Assembly: GCA_963839525.1 (NCBI GenBank)
Contig: CAWIVJ010000007.1
Span: 372,001-436,000 of the forward strand
Direction: 5' to 3'
Source of the DNA: CAWIVJ01 sp963839525
GTDB lineage: Bacteria; Cyanobacteriota; Vampirovibrionia; Gastranaerophilales; Gastranaerophilaceae
Length of the DNA stretch: 64,000 nucleotides
Below the pieces are notes generated by a model. That model was not told where the DNA came from, searched no databases, and saw nothing but the letters and a program-made list of their open reading frames with translations. Made by a program: the position numbers and the translations under genes. How positions within the stretch are numbered: position 1 is the stretch's first letter; each line of letters opens with the position of its first letter. Positions 34,084-41,555 of this stretch are shown here, piece by piece.

Positions 34084-36390
34084 TTATTTTTTATTTATTT
34101 CCATTTTTGAAAGAGCTTTTTTACCGGTCAATTTAGCCATTAATCTATAAAAAGCGCCTTTTAGACCGGTAGCCGTTAGATTATTTCTATCTTTTTCTAT
34201 AATTTCCTCTCTTGTCGCTTCGTGCAAAGGCAAGCCTGCTGATGTTCTTTCGAGTGTCTCGGTAATATATGTATTCAAAGCATTAACGCTCTGAGCTCCC
34301 AATAAGCTTGCATTATATTGTGTTTTAAAAACACCATTGAATAATTTAATTAAGCAAGCTCCATAAGCTATCCTGATAATTCTTTGAATAGTTCTTTCTT
34401 TTGCTTTTTGTCCCGCTAATTTTTTGTTTTTTCCTTCTGTATCAATCATAACCATATTGTAGTTATCTAAAACTAAAAATGCGCTGGTAGCAGTGCTTAC
34501 AGCTACCTTAGCAACACCTCCGAGTTTTGCTCCTGAAACATTTGATTTATTAACATTATCAAAAGAATTCAAAATCGCATTATTAAATTCATCGTTAAGG
34601 TTTTCCTCTTTACCTATTTCTCTGAAAAATTTGATACTATTTCCAAGTTTCTCATTTTCACTCAGTTCCGTACTTTTTTTAGGTTTCAATTTAGTCTCAT
34701 CAGATACTTTATTAACACCTAACTTCCCAGAAAACTTAAGTATTCTATTATATCCGGCTTTTATTAAATCTATTAAAGGTTCAACTACAGCCTTATAGGG
34801 CATATTTATAATTTCCCATACAAATTTTACAGGGAGTGTTAAAATTTTAAACGCTCCATATTTAAATTTATTTGTATACCCGCATATATTAATCATTTGA
34901 ATATCTTTGTTTGCCAAATTGAATTCTTGAAGAATTTTCTGTCTATTATTTTTAATTACATCTTCTCTTATATCTTTTTCTAATTTTTCAAATTCTTTAT
35001 TTGTCAATATCATACCGTGAAGTTCTGCTTCTACGAGCTTATCAATTTTTTTATTAACAAGATTTGTTTCTTTTATCGTTAAATTACCGTCTTGTATAAT
35101 TTTATTCACAAGATTGTCATAATGTTGTGCAAGTTTTTCAAATTTACTTCCTTCATTTTTAAGTTTTAGAATCATTTCTTCAACTTCATTTCTTGGGACA
35201 GTAAAATCGTCCATCAAAAATTCTTTTTGTTTAGCTTTTATGTTACCTAAAACTTTTTTAAGAGGTCGTATGTATTTAGGAAGATATTTCGCACCAATAC
35301 CTATTGCGGTCATAATTCCAAGAATCTTTAAAATATCCATGGATTTAGAGCTTTTTTGATTAACAGAATTTTGTTTTAAATTTTCATCAGGTGTTTCTTT
35401 TTTATCATTCTTTAACTTATCTTTCTTTTGTAATTTTGCATATTTTTCAGCACCTTTTTTCCCTATAGGGTAGAAAGGTGTACCGGAAATCATTCTGCCG
35501 ATTATTTCAGAAACAAAAGTGAGTGCGGCCATAATATATGCGGTAGATTTAACACTTGAATTGCCTTGTTTAGATAAAAAACTTAAAGTTGCGAAAGTTG
35601 TTGCTGCAGTAATTCCAATTCTGGTAATTTCTTGAGAAAACCGTCTTTTCTTTTCTTTCTTAGCCATATCTTTGTTATTATTCACATACATTGAAAGATT
35701 ATACGCATCATTTGCAAGAAAGAATGCAGGAATTATACCTGTTACTATCCTTGTTAATGTTCTTTCAGATCTTGGAGTATAATTAGCAATTTCCGTGCTA
35801 AGTCTACTCTGTGCTTCTTTAAGAATATCTCCTTTTCCGGTTTTCGGATCTCCAAGTATCTCAAAATAATGCTTAAGGGCCATAGTATTTGAAAAATCTT
35901 TTAAATAATCGCTTCTTTTTTTCAAAACTCCTTTTCCAAGATTCTTCTCAATAAATTTTGAGTTTTTAAGTCCGGGAATTTTTTTAAAAAAGTTAAGAGT
36001 CGAAATTGTTAAATCAACGGGAAAATGAATAACCGGATTAACAATAAACTGATTAATTTTTGTAAAAATATTTTCTTTTTTGAAAGTTAACTCATCACCT
36101 GCGAGATTTACACCTGAATTTTTATTAGAAGCTAATCTTCTAATAGTCTCATCTAAATGATTCTTAGCAGATTCTCCAATTTCGTCATTAAATCTTTTTA
36201 ATGCCTCAGATAATTTATTAACAACCTTGTCATTTCCGCCCTTAAAACTTATATTTTGAGAGATTTTATAATTATTTTCTGCATAAGTGTTTTCTAACAA
36301 AGATGAAGAATAAGAAAAATTGCCGCCAAAAACGGTTTTTTCTTTCTTTTTATTTTCAATATTGAAATTTTCTCTTAATCTGATGTTCAT
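34084..36390 (-). CDS. Large lineage-specific membrane protein with ISFKG leader and internal duplication
   Basis: This 768-aa protein has no recognised family. The N-terminal 50 residues are Asn-rich and end in ISFKGG (47-52), the clearest copy of the leader. Hydrophobic stretches at about 210-235, 260-305 and 345-365, and again at about 500-530 and 625-690, suggest several membrane passes separated by charged helices. Two regions about 415 residues apart resemble each other: FFLANDAYNLSMYV...KKRRFSQEITRIGITAA and AFLVLDNYNMVMID...KERTIQRIIRIAYGA. This suggests an ancestral duplication. A 16-mer upstream motif is shared with the HEAT gene. No good Shine-Dalgarno is visible. Confidence 0.7.
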   Translation of the reverse strand: MNIRLRENFNIENKKKEKTVFGGNFSYSSSLLENTYAENNYKISQNISFKGGNDKVVNKLSEALKRFNDEIGESAKNHLDETIRRLASNKNSGVNLAGDELTFKKENIFTKINQFIVNPVIHFPVDLTISTLNFFKKIPGLKNSKFIEKNLGKGVLKKRSDYLKDFSNTMALKHYFEILGDPKTGKGDILKEAQSRLSTEIANYTPRSERTLTRIVTGIIPAFFLANDAYNLSMYVNNNKDMAKKEKKRRFSQEITRIGITAATTFATLSFLSKQGNSSVKSTAYIMAALTFVSEIIGRMISGTPFYPIGKKGAEKYAKLQKKDKLKNDKKETPDENLKQNSVNQKSSKSMDILKILGIMTAIGIGAKYLPKYIRPLKKVLGNIKAKQKEFLMDDFTVPRNEVEEMILKLKNEGSKFEKLAQHYDNLVNKIIQDGNLTIKETNLVNKKIDKLVEAELHGMILTNKEFEKLEKDIREDVIKNNRQKILQEFNLANKDIQMINICGYTNKFKYGAFKILTLPVKFVWEIINMPYKAVVEPLIDLIKAGYNRILKFSGKLGVNKVSDETKLKPKKSTELSENEKLGNSIKFFREIGKEENLNDEFNNAILNSFDNVNKSNVSGAKLGGVAKVAVSTATSAFLVLDNYNMVMIDTEGKNKKLAGQKAKERTIQRIIRIAYGACLIKLFNGVFKTQYNASLLGAQSVNALNTYITETLERTSAGLPLHEATREEIIEKDRNNLTATGLKGAFYRLMAKLTGKKALSKMEINKK

Positions 36391-36465
36391 ATACTTTTTT
36401 AAATTAACAAAAATATCCCCTTAATTTAAAGTCCGGTAAAAAAAATTTTTGCTAAAATATTTTTT

Positions 36466-36481
36466 TTTTTACATGACTTTA
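36466..36481 (-). promoter_or_regulatory. Upstream 16-mer shared with the HEAT-repeat gene
   Basis: TAAAGTCATGTAAAAA (minus strand) lies 76 bp upstream of the start at 36390. The same 16 bases lie 75 bp upstream of the gene starting at 27505 (27580-27595). The identical distance suggests a regulatory site; its binding factor is unknown. Confidence 0.4.
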
Positions 36482-36514
36482 CATTTATGAATTCCTACCC
36501 TTATTTTATAAAAA

Positions 36515-37222
36515 CTACCTTAACTCAACTTGTTTAATATACTTTTTCAAATTTTCTATAATGGGAGCAAACTCTTCATCAGAATAAGTTTTTTGTTTAA
36601 TAAAAAACCTGTTTAATGTCTTTGTAGGAACAAATCTTTGCAAATAATATTTTTTACTGCCTGAAATCATTTTTCCGATTTTATCAAAATCTTCCGGTGA
36701 AAGTTGGGATTTAACAACTGTTGTTCTGTATTCGTAACCTATTTGCGAATTTTTTAATATATCTATACTCTTTAAAATATTATTTGTATTAACTTTAACT
36801 CCAACTACTTCAGAATATTTTTCAATCGGCGCTTTTATATCCATTGCAACATAATCGATTAATTTTCTATTCAGTAATTTTTGAAGCATTTTAGGATTCA
36901 TTCCGTTAGTATCAAGCTTAACAGAAAATCCTAATTTTTTAATCTCGTTTATAAATTCAGGCAAACCTTTACTTAAAGTAGGTTCTCCGCCTGAAATCAC
37001 CACTCCGTCTAATTTACCGATTCGTTTTTTTAAAAATTCAAGCACATCCGAAACTGATATTTCAGTTTCGGATGTGCTTTCTATTAATTCAGGATTATGA
37101 CAATAAGGACACCTAAAATTACAGCTTTGAATGAAAACTATAGCGGAAATCTTTCCGGGAAAATCAATTAAAGAGCTCTTTTGTAACCCGCCAATCAAAA
37201 TATCCGTACTTGCTTGAGCCAT
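36515..37222 (-). CDS. nrdG: Anaerobic ribonucleotide reductase activating protein
   Basis: A 235-aa radical-SAM activase that installs the glycyl radical on NrdD. The 4Fe-4S motif is C34-x3-C38-x2-C41 (CNFRCPYCHNPE), followed by the SAM-binding SGGEP at about 80. The N-terminal GGLQKSSLIDFPGK is typical of this subfamily. It follows nrdD by 32 bp in the same operon, with GGAG upstream. A perfect palindrome (18-bp arms) lies within the coding sequence at 37040-37079 without adding length to the protein. Confidence 0.93.
   Translation of the reverse strand: MAQASTDILIGGLQKSSLIDFPGKISAIVFIQSCNFRCPYCHNPELIESTSETEISVSDVLEFLKKRIGKLDGVVISGGEPTLSKGLPEFINEIKKLGFSVKLDTNGMNPKMLQKLLNRKLIDYVAMDIKAPIEKYSEVVGVKVNTNNILKSIDILKNSQIGYEYRTTVVKSQLSPEDFDKIGKMISGSKKYYLQRFVPTKTLNRFFIKQKTYSDEEFAPIIENLKKYIKQVELR
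37040..37079. repeat. Perfect intragenic palindrome in nrdG (18-bp arms, 4-nt loop)
   Basis: AAGCACATCCGAAACTGA and its exact complement flank TATT inside nrdG. It encodes the variable segment between the cluster motif and VLEFLKKR, and the protein keeps its normal length. Confidence 0.9.
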
Positions 37223-37254
37223 AATAAATTACACTCCTGCCTATTTTTGCAGTC

Positions 37255-39393
37255 TTACGATGAGCAACACTGTTTTACAAACTCTGCATTAGTAATTTTA
37301 AATGTTTTTCTAGCTTCAAACTCAGCTTTTTTACCTTCGTTCCACTGTCTTACAGGTCTTATATAACCTACTACTCTTGAGAACACTTCGCAGTTTTCTT
37401 GACATTTAGGACAAGAGAAATGTTCACCGGCAATATATCCGTGCGTAGGACAAGTACTGAAAGTAGGTGAGAATGTAAAGTAAGGTATTCTGTAATTTGT
37501 ACAGATTTTCTTTACCAGATTTTTCATAATTGCTATATCATGAATTCTCTCACCGGCATAAATATGAACAACTGTTCCACCTGTATATTTTGTTTGCAAA
37601 TCATCCTGATGATCAAGCACTTCAAAAATATCATCAGTGAAATTAACCGGCAATTGAGTTGAATTTGTATAGAAAGGTTTTGCACTCTTTTCATAAAAGT
37701 CTTTATCATTTGCACATTTAATATCAACTAATCTTTCTTTATCCATTTTAGCTAAACGGTAAGAAGTACCTTCTGCAGGTGTTGCTTCAAGATTATAGTT
37801 ATTTCCTGTTTCTTTTTGGAATTCAACAATTTTACCACGCATAAAATCCATTACTTTAATAGCAAATTTGCTGCCGATTTCATCACCTATTCCCTCACCT
37901 AAAAGGTTTAAGCATGCTTCGTTCATTCCTATAAGTCCTATTGTAGAAAAATGGTTCACCCAGTAACAACCGTTTCTCGCTTTGATGTCACGTAAATAAT
38001 ATCTTGTATAAGGATATAAATCTTTATCTGTAAAGTTTTCAAGAATTTTTCTCTTCTTTTCCAAACTTTCTTTAGCAAGTTCCATTTTTTTAGACAAAAT
38101 ATTAAAGAAATCTTCTTCATTTTTTGACATATAAGCCATTCTTGGCAAGTTTATTGTTACAACTCCAATTGAACCGGTTAGAGGATTTGAGCCAAATAAC
38201 CCTCCGCCTCTGTATTCAAGTTCTCTGTTGTCTATTCTTAAACGACAGCACATAGAACGTGCGTCTTCAGGGTTCATATCGGAATTTATAAAGTTAGAGA
38301 AATAAGGGATACCATATTTTGCAGACATCTCCCATAAACCATCAAGCTCAGGGTCATCCCAGTCAAAGTCTTTTGTAATGTTATATGTAGGAATTGGGAA
38401 AGTAAATACCTGTCCTGTTTCATCACCTTTCATCATAACTTCAAAATAAGCTTTATTAAGCAGATTCATTTCATTCTGGAATTCACTGTAAGTTTCAGCC
38501 ATAGGCTCTCCGCCTATTATAACTTTTTGATCAGCATAATAATTAGGAACAGTTAAATCCATTGTTATATTGGTAAATGGAGTTTGGAAACCTGTACGCG
38601 TAGGAACATTTAAGTTGAAAATAAATTCCTGCATAGACTGTTTAACTTGTTCATAATCCAATCCATCATATCTGATAAATGGAGCAAGCAAAGTATCAAA
38701 ATTTGAAAAGGCTTGCGCACCGGTTGCTTCACCTTGCATTGTATATAAGAAATTAACAACTTGTCCTAAAGCAGTTCTAAAATGCTTTGCGGGAGAACAT
38801 TGAACTTTACCGCGGACACCCGTAAATCCTTGCATAAGAAGATCTTTCAAATCCCAACCCACGCAATAAACAGAAAGCATGTTTAAATCATGAATATGAA
38901 AATCACCGTTTTGGTGTGCTTCTTTAATTTCTCTTGAATAAATTTTATTTAACCAGTAACTTTTGCTTATATGAGAAGAAATATAGTTATTAAGACCTTG
39001 AATTGAATACGTCATGTTAGAATTTTCATTAACTTCCCAATCGAGTTTTTTAAGATAGTCATCAACCATATTAATATTTGAATTTTGGACAAAATCTCTT
39101 ATTTTAGACTGCTGTTCACGGTAAAGAATGTAGGATTTTGCTGTTTTCTTGTAATCAGAAGATAACAAAATATATTCAACAATATCTTGAATTTCTTCAA
39201 TAGAAGCCGCTTTAAGATTTTCTCTTTTTCTGTTTACAAGTTCTTGAGTAAGCTCAACAACCTTTTCAGTCAAATTTTTTGCAGTGCTTTTGTCAAATTC
39301 TTTTGTGACATTTGCAGCTTTTTCAATGGCGCATTCAATCTTGTCTGAATTGAATTCTACAATTTGTCCGTCTCTTTTTACAACTTTGTCCAT
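37255..39393 (-). CDS. nrdD: Anaerobic (class III) ribonucleoside-triphosphate reductase
   Basis: The 712-aa enzyme reduces NTPs to dNTPs under anoxic conditions. It has an N-terminal ATP-cone (VKRDGQIVEFNSDKIECAIEKA), the ten-stranded barrel with substrate-site cysteines (SMCCRLRIDNRE), and a C-terminal zinc site (CPTHGY...CPKCQENC). The glycyl-radical loop is RVVGYIRPVRQWNEGK. Its presence shows that the organism grows without oxygen at least part of the time. The start is at this ATG, with AAGGAG 8 nt upstream; the frame extends further but without a ribosome site. The promoter is at 39428-39455. Confidence 0.96.
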   Translation of the reverse strand: MDKVVKRDGQIVEFNSDKIECAIEKAANVTKEFDKSTAKNLTEKVVELTQELVNRKRENLKAASIEEIQDIVEYILLSSDYKKTAKSYILYREQQSKIRDFVQNSNINMVDDYLKKLDWEVNENSNMTYSIQGLNNYISSHISKSYWLNKIYSREIKEAHQNGDFHIHDLNMLSVYCVGWDLKDLLMQGFTGVRGKVQCSPAKHFRTALGQVVNFLYTMQGEATGAQAFSNFDTLLAPFIRYDGLDYEQVKQSMQEFIFNLNVPTRTGFQTPFTNITMDLTVPNYYADQKVIIGGEPMAETYSEFQNEMNLLNKAYFEVMMKGDETGQVFTFPIPTYNITKDFDWDDPELDGLWEMSAKYGIPYFSNFINSDMNPEDARSMCCRLRIDNRELEYRGGGLFGSNPLTGSIGVVTINLPRMAYMSKNEEDFFNILSKKMELAKESLEKKRKILENFTDKDLYPYTRYYLRDIKARNGCYWVNHFSTIGLIGMNEACLNLLGEGIGDEIGSKFAIKVMDFMRGKIVEFQKETGNNYNLEATPAEGTSYRLAKMDKERLVDIKCANDKDFYEKSAKPFYTNSTQLPVNFTDDIFEVLDHQDDLQTKYTGGTVVHIYAGERIHDIAIMKNLVKKICTNYRIPYFTFSPTFSTCPTHGYIAGEHFSCPKCQENCEVFSRVVGYIRPVRQWNEGKKAEFEARKTFKITNAEFVKQCCSS

Positions 39394-39427
39394 TCTTTTT
39401 CTCCTTCTAATGGGTGTATATAATTTC

Positions 39428-39455
39428 ATTATACATCTACGCCGACTGATTACAA
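39428..39455 (-). promoter_or_regulatory. Sigma-70-type promoter of nrdDG
   Basis: On the minus strand TTGTAA (39450-39455), a 16-bp spacer ending in TG, and TATAAT (39428-39433) lie 35 bp upstream of the nrdD start. Transcription should begin at about 39421. Confidence 0.65.
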
Positions 39456-39535
39456 GTGGAGTCGAGACAGATCTAAATTATTTTGTTTACAACAAATAAT
39501 CCAGACCATTTTATTTTCTTACCCGAAGCTCCTTT

Positions 39536-39784
39536 CTTGAGGCTTTAAATATTTATGTCGAATTTTTCATTTTAGAGGCTATGAACTAGGAATGACTTAC
39601 ATATATTATTTTCTGAGAGCCTTCTTAACTTCTTTCTATTTGGTAATTTGTGTTGTACTGAAATATTTTTGGGACATAAAACCAGACTTAGATAAATTCT
39701 AAGCCGGATTTCACAGCCAGTTCAGAAAGTTGTGGTTCTCAGTTTGCAAGTTAATTTTTTAATTCTTGCTCCCCTCAAGTTAGT
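39536..39784 (-). ncRNA. Probable structured RNA of about 245 nt, unidentified
   Basis: The 538-bp gap between nrdD and murE contains no gene. On the minus strand a consensus promoter should start transcription at about 39784. The RNA can be closed by CTTGAGG (39773-39779) pairing with CCTCAAG (39536-39542). Within it are a hairpin GCAAG...CTTGC, a long-range helix CTGAGAACC / GGCTCTCAG, AACTTTCT pairing with AGAAAgaAGTT, TGAACTGG with CCtAGTTCA, and an apical hairpin CCGGCTTAGA / TCTAAGTCTGG. The rod-like fold with internal bubbles recalls 6S RNA but I cannot identify it. No tmRNA, RNase P, SRP or cobalamin-riboswitch core motif is seen. It may also be a long nrdD leader, since no clear terminator follows. 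Confidence 0.5.
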
Positions 39785-39790
39785 TTTTTA

Positions 39791-39819
39791 ATTATACTTC
39801 TTATACAAAATCATGTCAA
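39791..39819 (-). promoter_or_regulatory. Perfect consensus promoter TTGACA-N17-TATAAT
   Basis: On the minus strand TTGACA (39814-39819) and TATAAT (39791-39796) are separated by exactly 17 bp. This is the best promoter match in the window, yet it is about 400 bp from the nearest start codon downstream. That supports a non-coding transcript. Confidence 0.8.
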
Positions 39820-39931
39820 CCTTCTTTTTACGTAAGAAAGAAATTAAATCTTTCCTAAAGGTTTAAGTCCTTTTAAATTAACAAAAGATTCTTTTTAACA
39901 ATTTGTAAAATCCTACAATTGTAGTATTTTG

Positions 39932-41410
39932 TTAAATGCCTAAAAATACTTTTCTTGCTTCTTCTCTATCATCAAAATGGATAGTTTTATCTTTAAGTAT
40001 CTGGTAATCTTCATGACCTTTACCGGCAATTACAATAACATCTTCGTTATTAGAAATTGTTTTTAAAAGCATGATTGCACTGCCTCTATCCGGCTCTACA
40101 AAAACTTTTTGTGCGTTTATTGACTTTAAACCTGCTAAAATATCTGTAATAATTTGTTGAGGATCTTCACTTCTGGGATTATCAGATGTTATTATAATCT
40201 TATCCGCAAGTCTTTCAGCAATAGTGCCCATTTTAGATCTCTTAGTAGCATCTCTGTCTCCTCCGCAGCCAAAAAGACAAATAAGATTTGATTTTTTGGG
40301 GGTAATCTCTCTTGCAGCTGTCAAAACATTTTCTAACCCGTCAGGTGTATGTGCATAATCTACAATTATAAGGGGCTGTTTAGCAACTATTTCAAATCTG
40401 CCGGCAACACCTTTGGTTCTTTCCAGAGATTTAATGCACAAATTAAGATTAATACCAAAAGAAAGACCTACGGAAATTGCCGCAAGAACATTATAAATGC
40501 TAAACATGCCGTTCATGCTTAGTTTAACTTTTTCGGAGCCGAATTCACCTGCTTCGCAGGTGAATTCGGCTCCGTTGATTGAAAACTCAATGTCTTTAGC
40601 CATGATCTCAGCATCTTTTTCAACCCCATAGGTTAAAATTTTTACTCCTTTTGGAACTACCTCCAAAAATCTTCCGGCATATTCATCATCCACATTAATT
40701 ACGGCAAAATCACCTTTTTTTAAATTTTTAAAAAGAATTGCTTTAGATTCAAAATAATTATCCATTGTAACGTGATAATCAAGATGATCCTGGGTTAAGT
40801 TTGTTAAAACTGCTCCTTTAAAAATACATCCTCCCACTCTGTTCTGTTCAAGAGCATGCGAGCTTACTTCCATAACGACATTTTTAATCCCTTCTTGTAG
40901 TATTCTACTCAAAAGAGACTGAAGCTCGGGAGCTTGAGGTGTCGTATGTTTTGCTTCTTTATATTCCCCGCTTGATTCTAATTTATACCCTAATGTACCA
41001 ATCAATGCACATTTGCCGTCTGATTTTTCATTTTTTGTCTCCAAAATTTTTTGTATAAGGTGAGTAACCGTTGTTTTTCCATTCGTTCCTGTAACACCAA
41101 TCAAGTTAAGTGATTTTGAAGGTGAACCATAAAATTTATCTGCAATATCAGCAATTTGATGTCTTGTTGATTTAACAACCACTTGCGGAAGATGCGTATC
41201 TAGCTTTTTTTCAACAAAAAAAGCCCTCACACCTTTTTCAACAGCAGTTTTAAAATAATCATGCCCGTCAAAATGTTCTCCTACAAGGCAAACAAAAATA
41301 TCACCTGACTTTGTTGTTTTTGAATTATAAGAAATACCTGTTATTTCAACGTCTTCAAAATTTATAAGTTCTTCATATTGCAAATTCTCTATAAGTTTTT
41401 CTAACTGCAT
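39932..41410 (-). CDS. murE: UDP-MurNAc-tripeptide synthetase MurE (meso-DAP adding)
   Basis: The 492-aa Mur ligase adds the third residue to the peptidoglycan stem peptide. It has the ATP loop GTNGKTTVTH (about 110), the carbamylated-lysine region, and the C-terminal DNPRSEDP motif at about 410. The DNPR motif is the marker for meso-diaminopimelate specificity, which fits a Gram-negative wall. GAGG lies 7 nt before the ATG. The penicillin-binding protein gene lies immediately upstream in the same direction, as in division and cell-wall clusters. A perfect 18-bp-arm palindrome occurs within the coding sequence. Confidence 0.96.
   Translation of the reverse strand: MQLEKLIENLQYEELINFEDVEITGISYNSKTTKSGDIFVCLVGEHFDGHDYFKTAVEKGVRAFFVEKKLDTHLPQVVVKSTRHQIADIADKFYGSPSKSLNLIGVTGTNGKTTVTHLIQKILETKNEKSDGKCALIGTLGYKLESSGEYKEAKHTTPQAPELQSLLSRILQEGIKNVVMEVSSHALEQNRVGGCIFKGAVLTNLTQDHLDYHVTMDNYFESKAILFKNLKKGDFAVINVDDEYAGRFLEVVPKGVKILTYGVEKDAEIMAKDIEFSINGAEFTCEAGEFGSEKVKLSMNGMFSIYNVLAAISVGLSFGINLNLCIKSLERTKGVAGRFEIVAKQPLIIVDYAHTPDGLENVLTAAREITPKKSNLICLFGCGGDRDATKRSKMGTIAERLADKIIITSDNPRSEDPQQIITDILAGLKSINAQKVFVEPDRGSAIMLLKTISNNEDVIVIAGKGHEDYQILKDKTIHFDDREEARKVFLGI
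40535..40573. repeat. Perfect intragenic palindrome in murE (18-bp arms, 3-nt loop)
   Basis: GGAGCCGAATTCACCTGC and its exact complement enclose TTC. It encodes the segment AEFTCEAGEFGSE before the NGMFSIYN motif, and the protein is not longer than other MurE proteins there. The loop context GCTTCGC equals that of the palindrome at 3411-3439. Confidence 0.9.
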
Positions 41411-41555
41411 TTTTACCTCACATTAGTGCATGTAAAACTTTACATTAATTATTTCATAACTTTTATTATAGCAATAACAAATTTAGTTTCCAATACTACA
41501 GATTATTTTTAATTTACAAATTTTTTATCTAATTAATGATTAATCAAAAAAAATA

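Noticed and set aside
39536..39784. tmRNA or RNase P RNA
   Set aside because: There is no tRNA-like end with CCA, no tag frame, and no GAGGAAAGTCC or ACAGAAA core of RNase P. The length is also too short.
39428..39819. Cobalamin or SAM riboswitch upstream of nrdD
   Set aside because: No B12-box-like or SAM-core sequence is visible on the minus strand, and an independent nrdD promoter lies downstream of the structured part.
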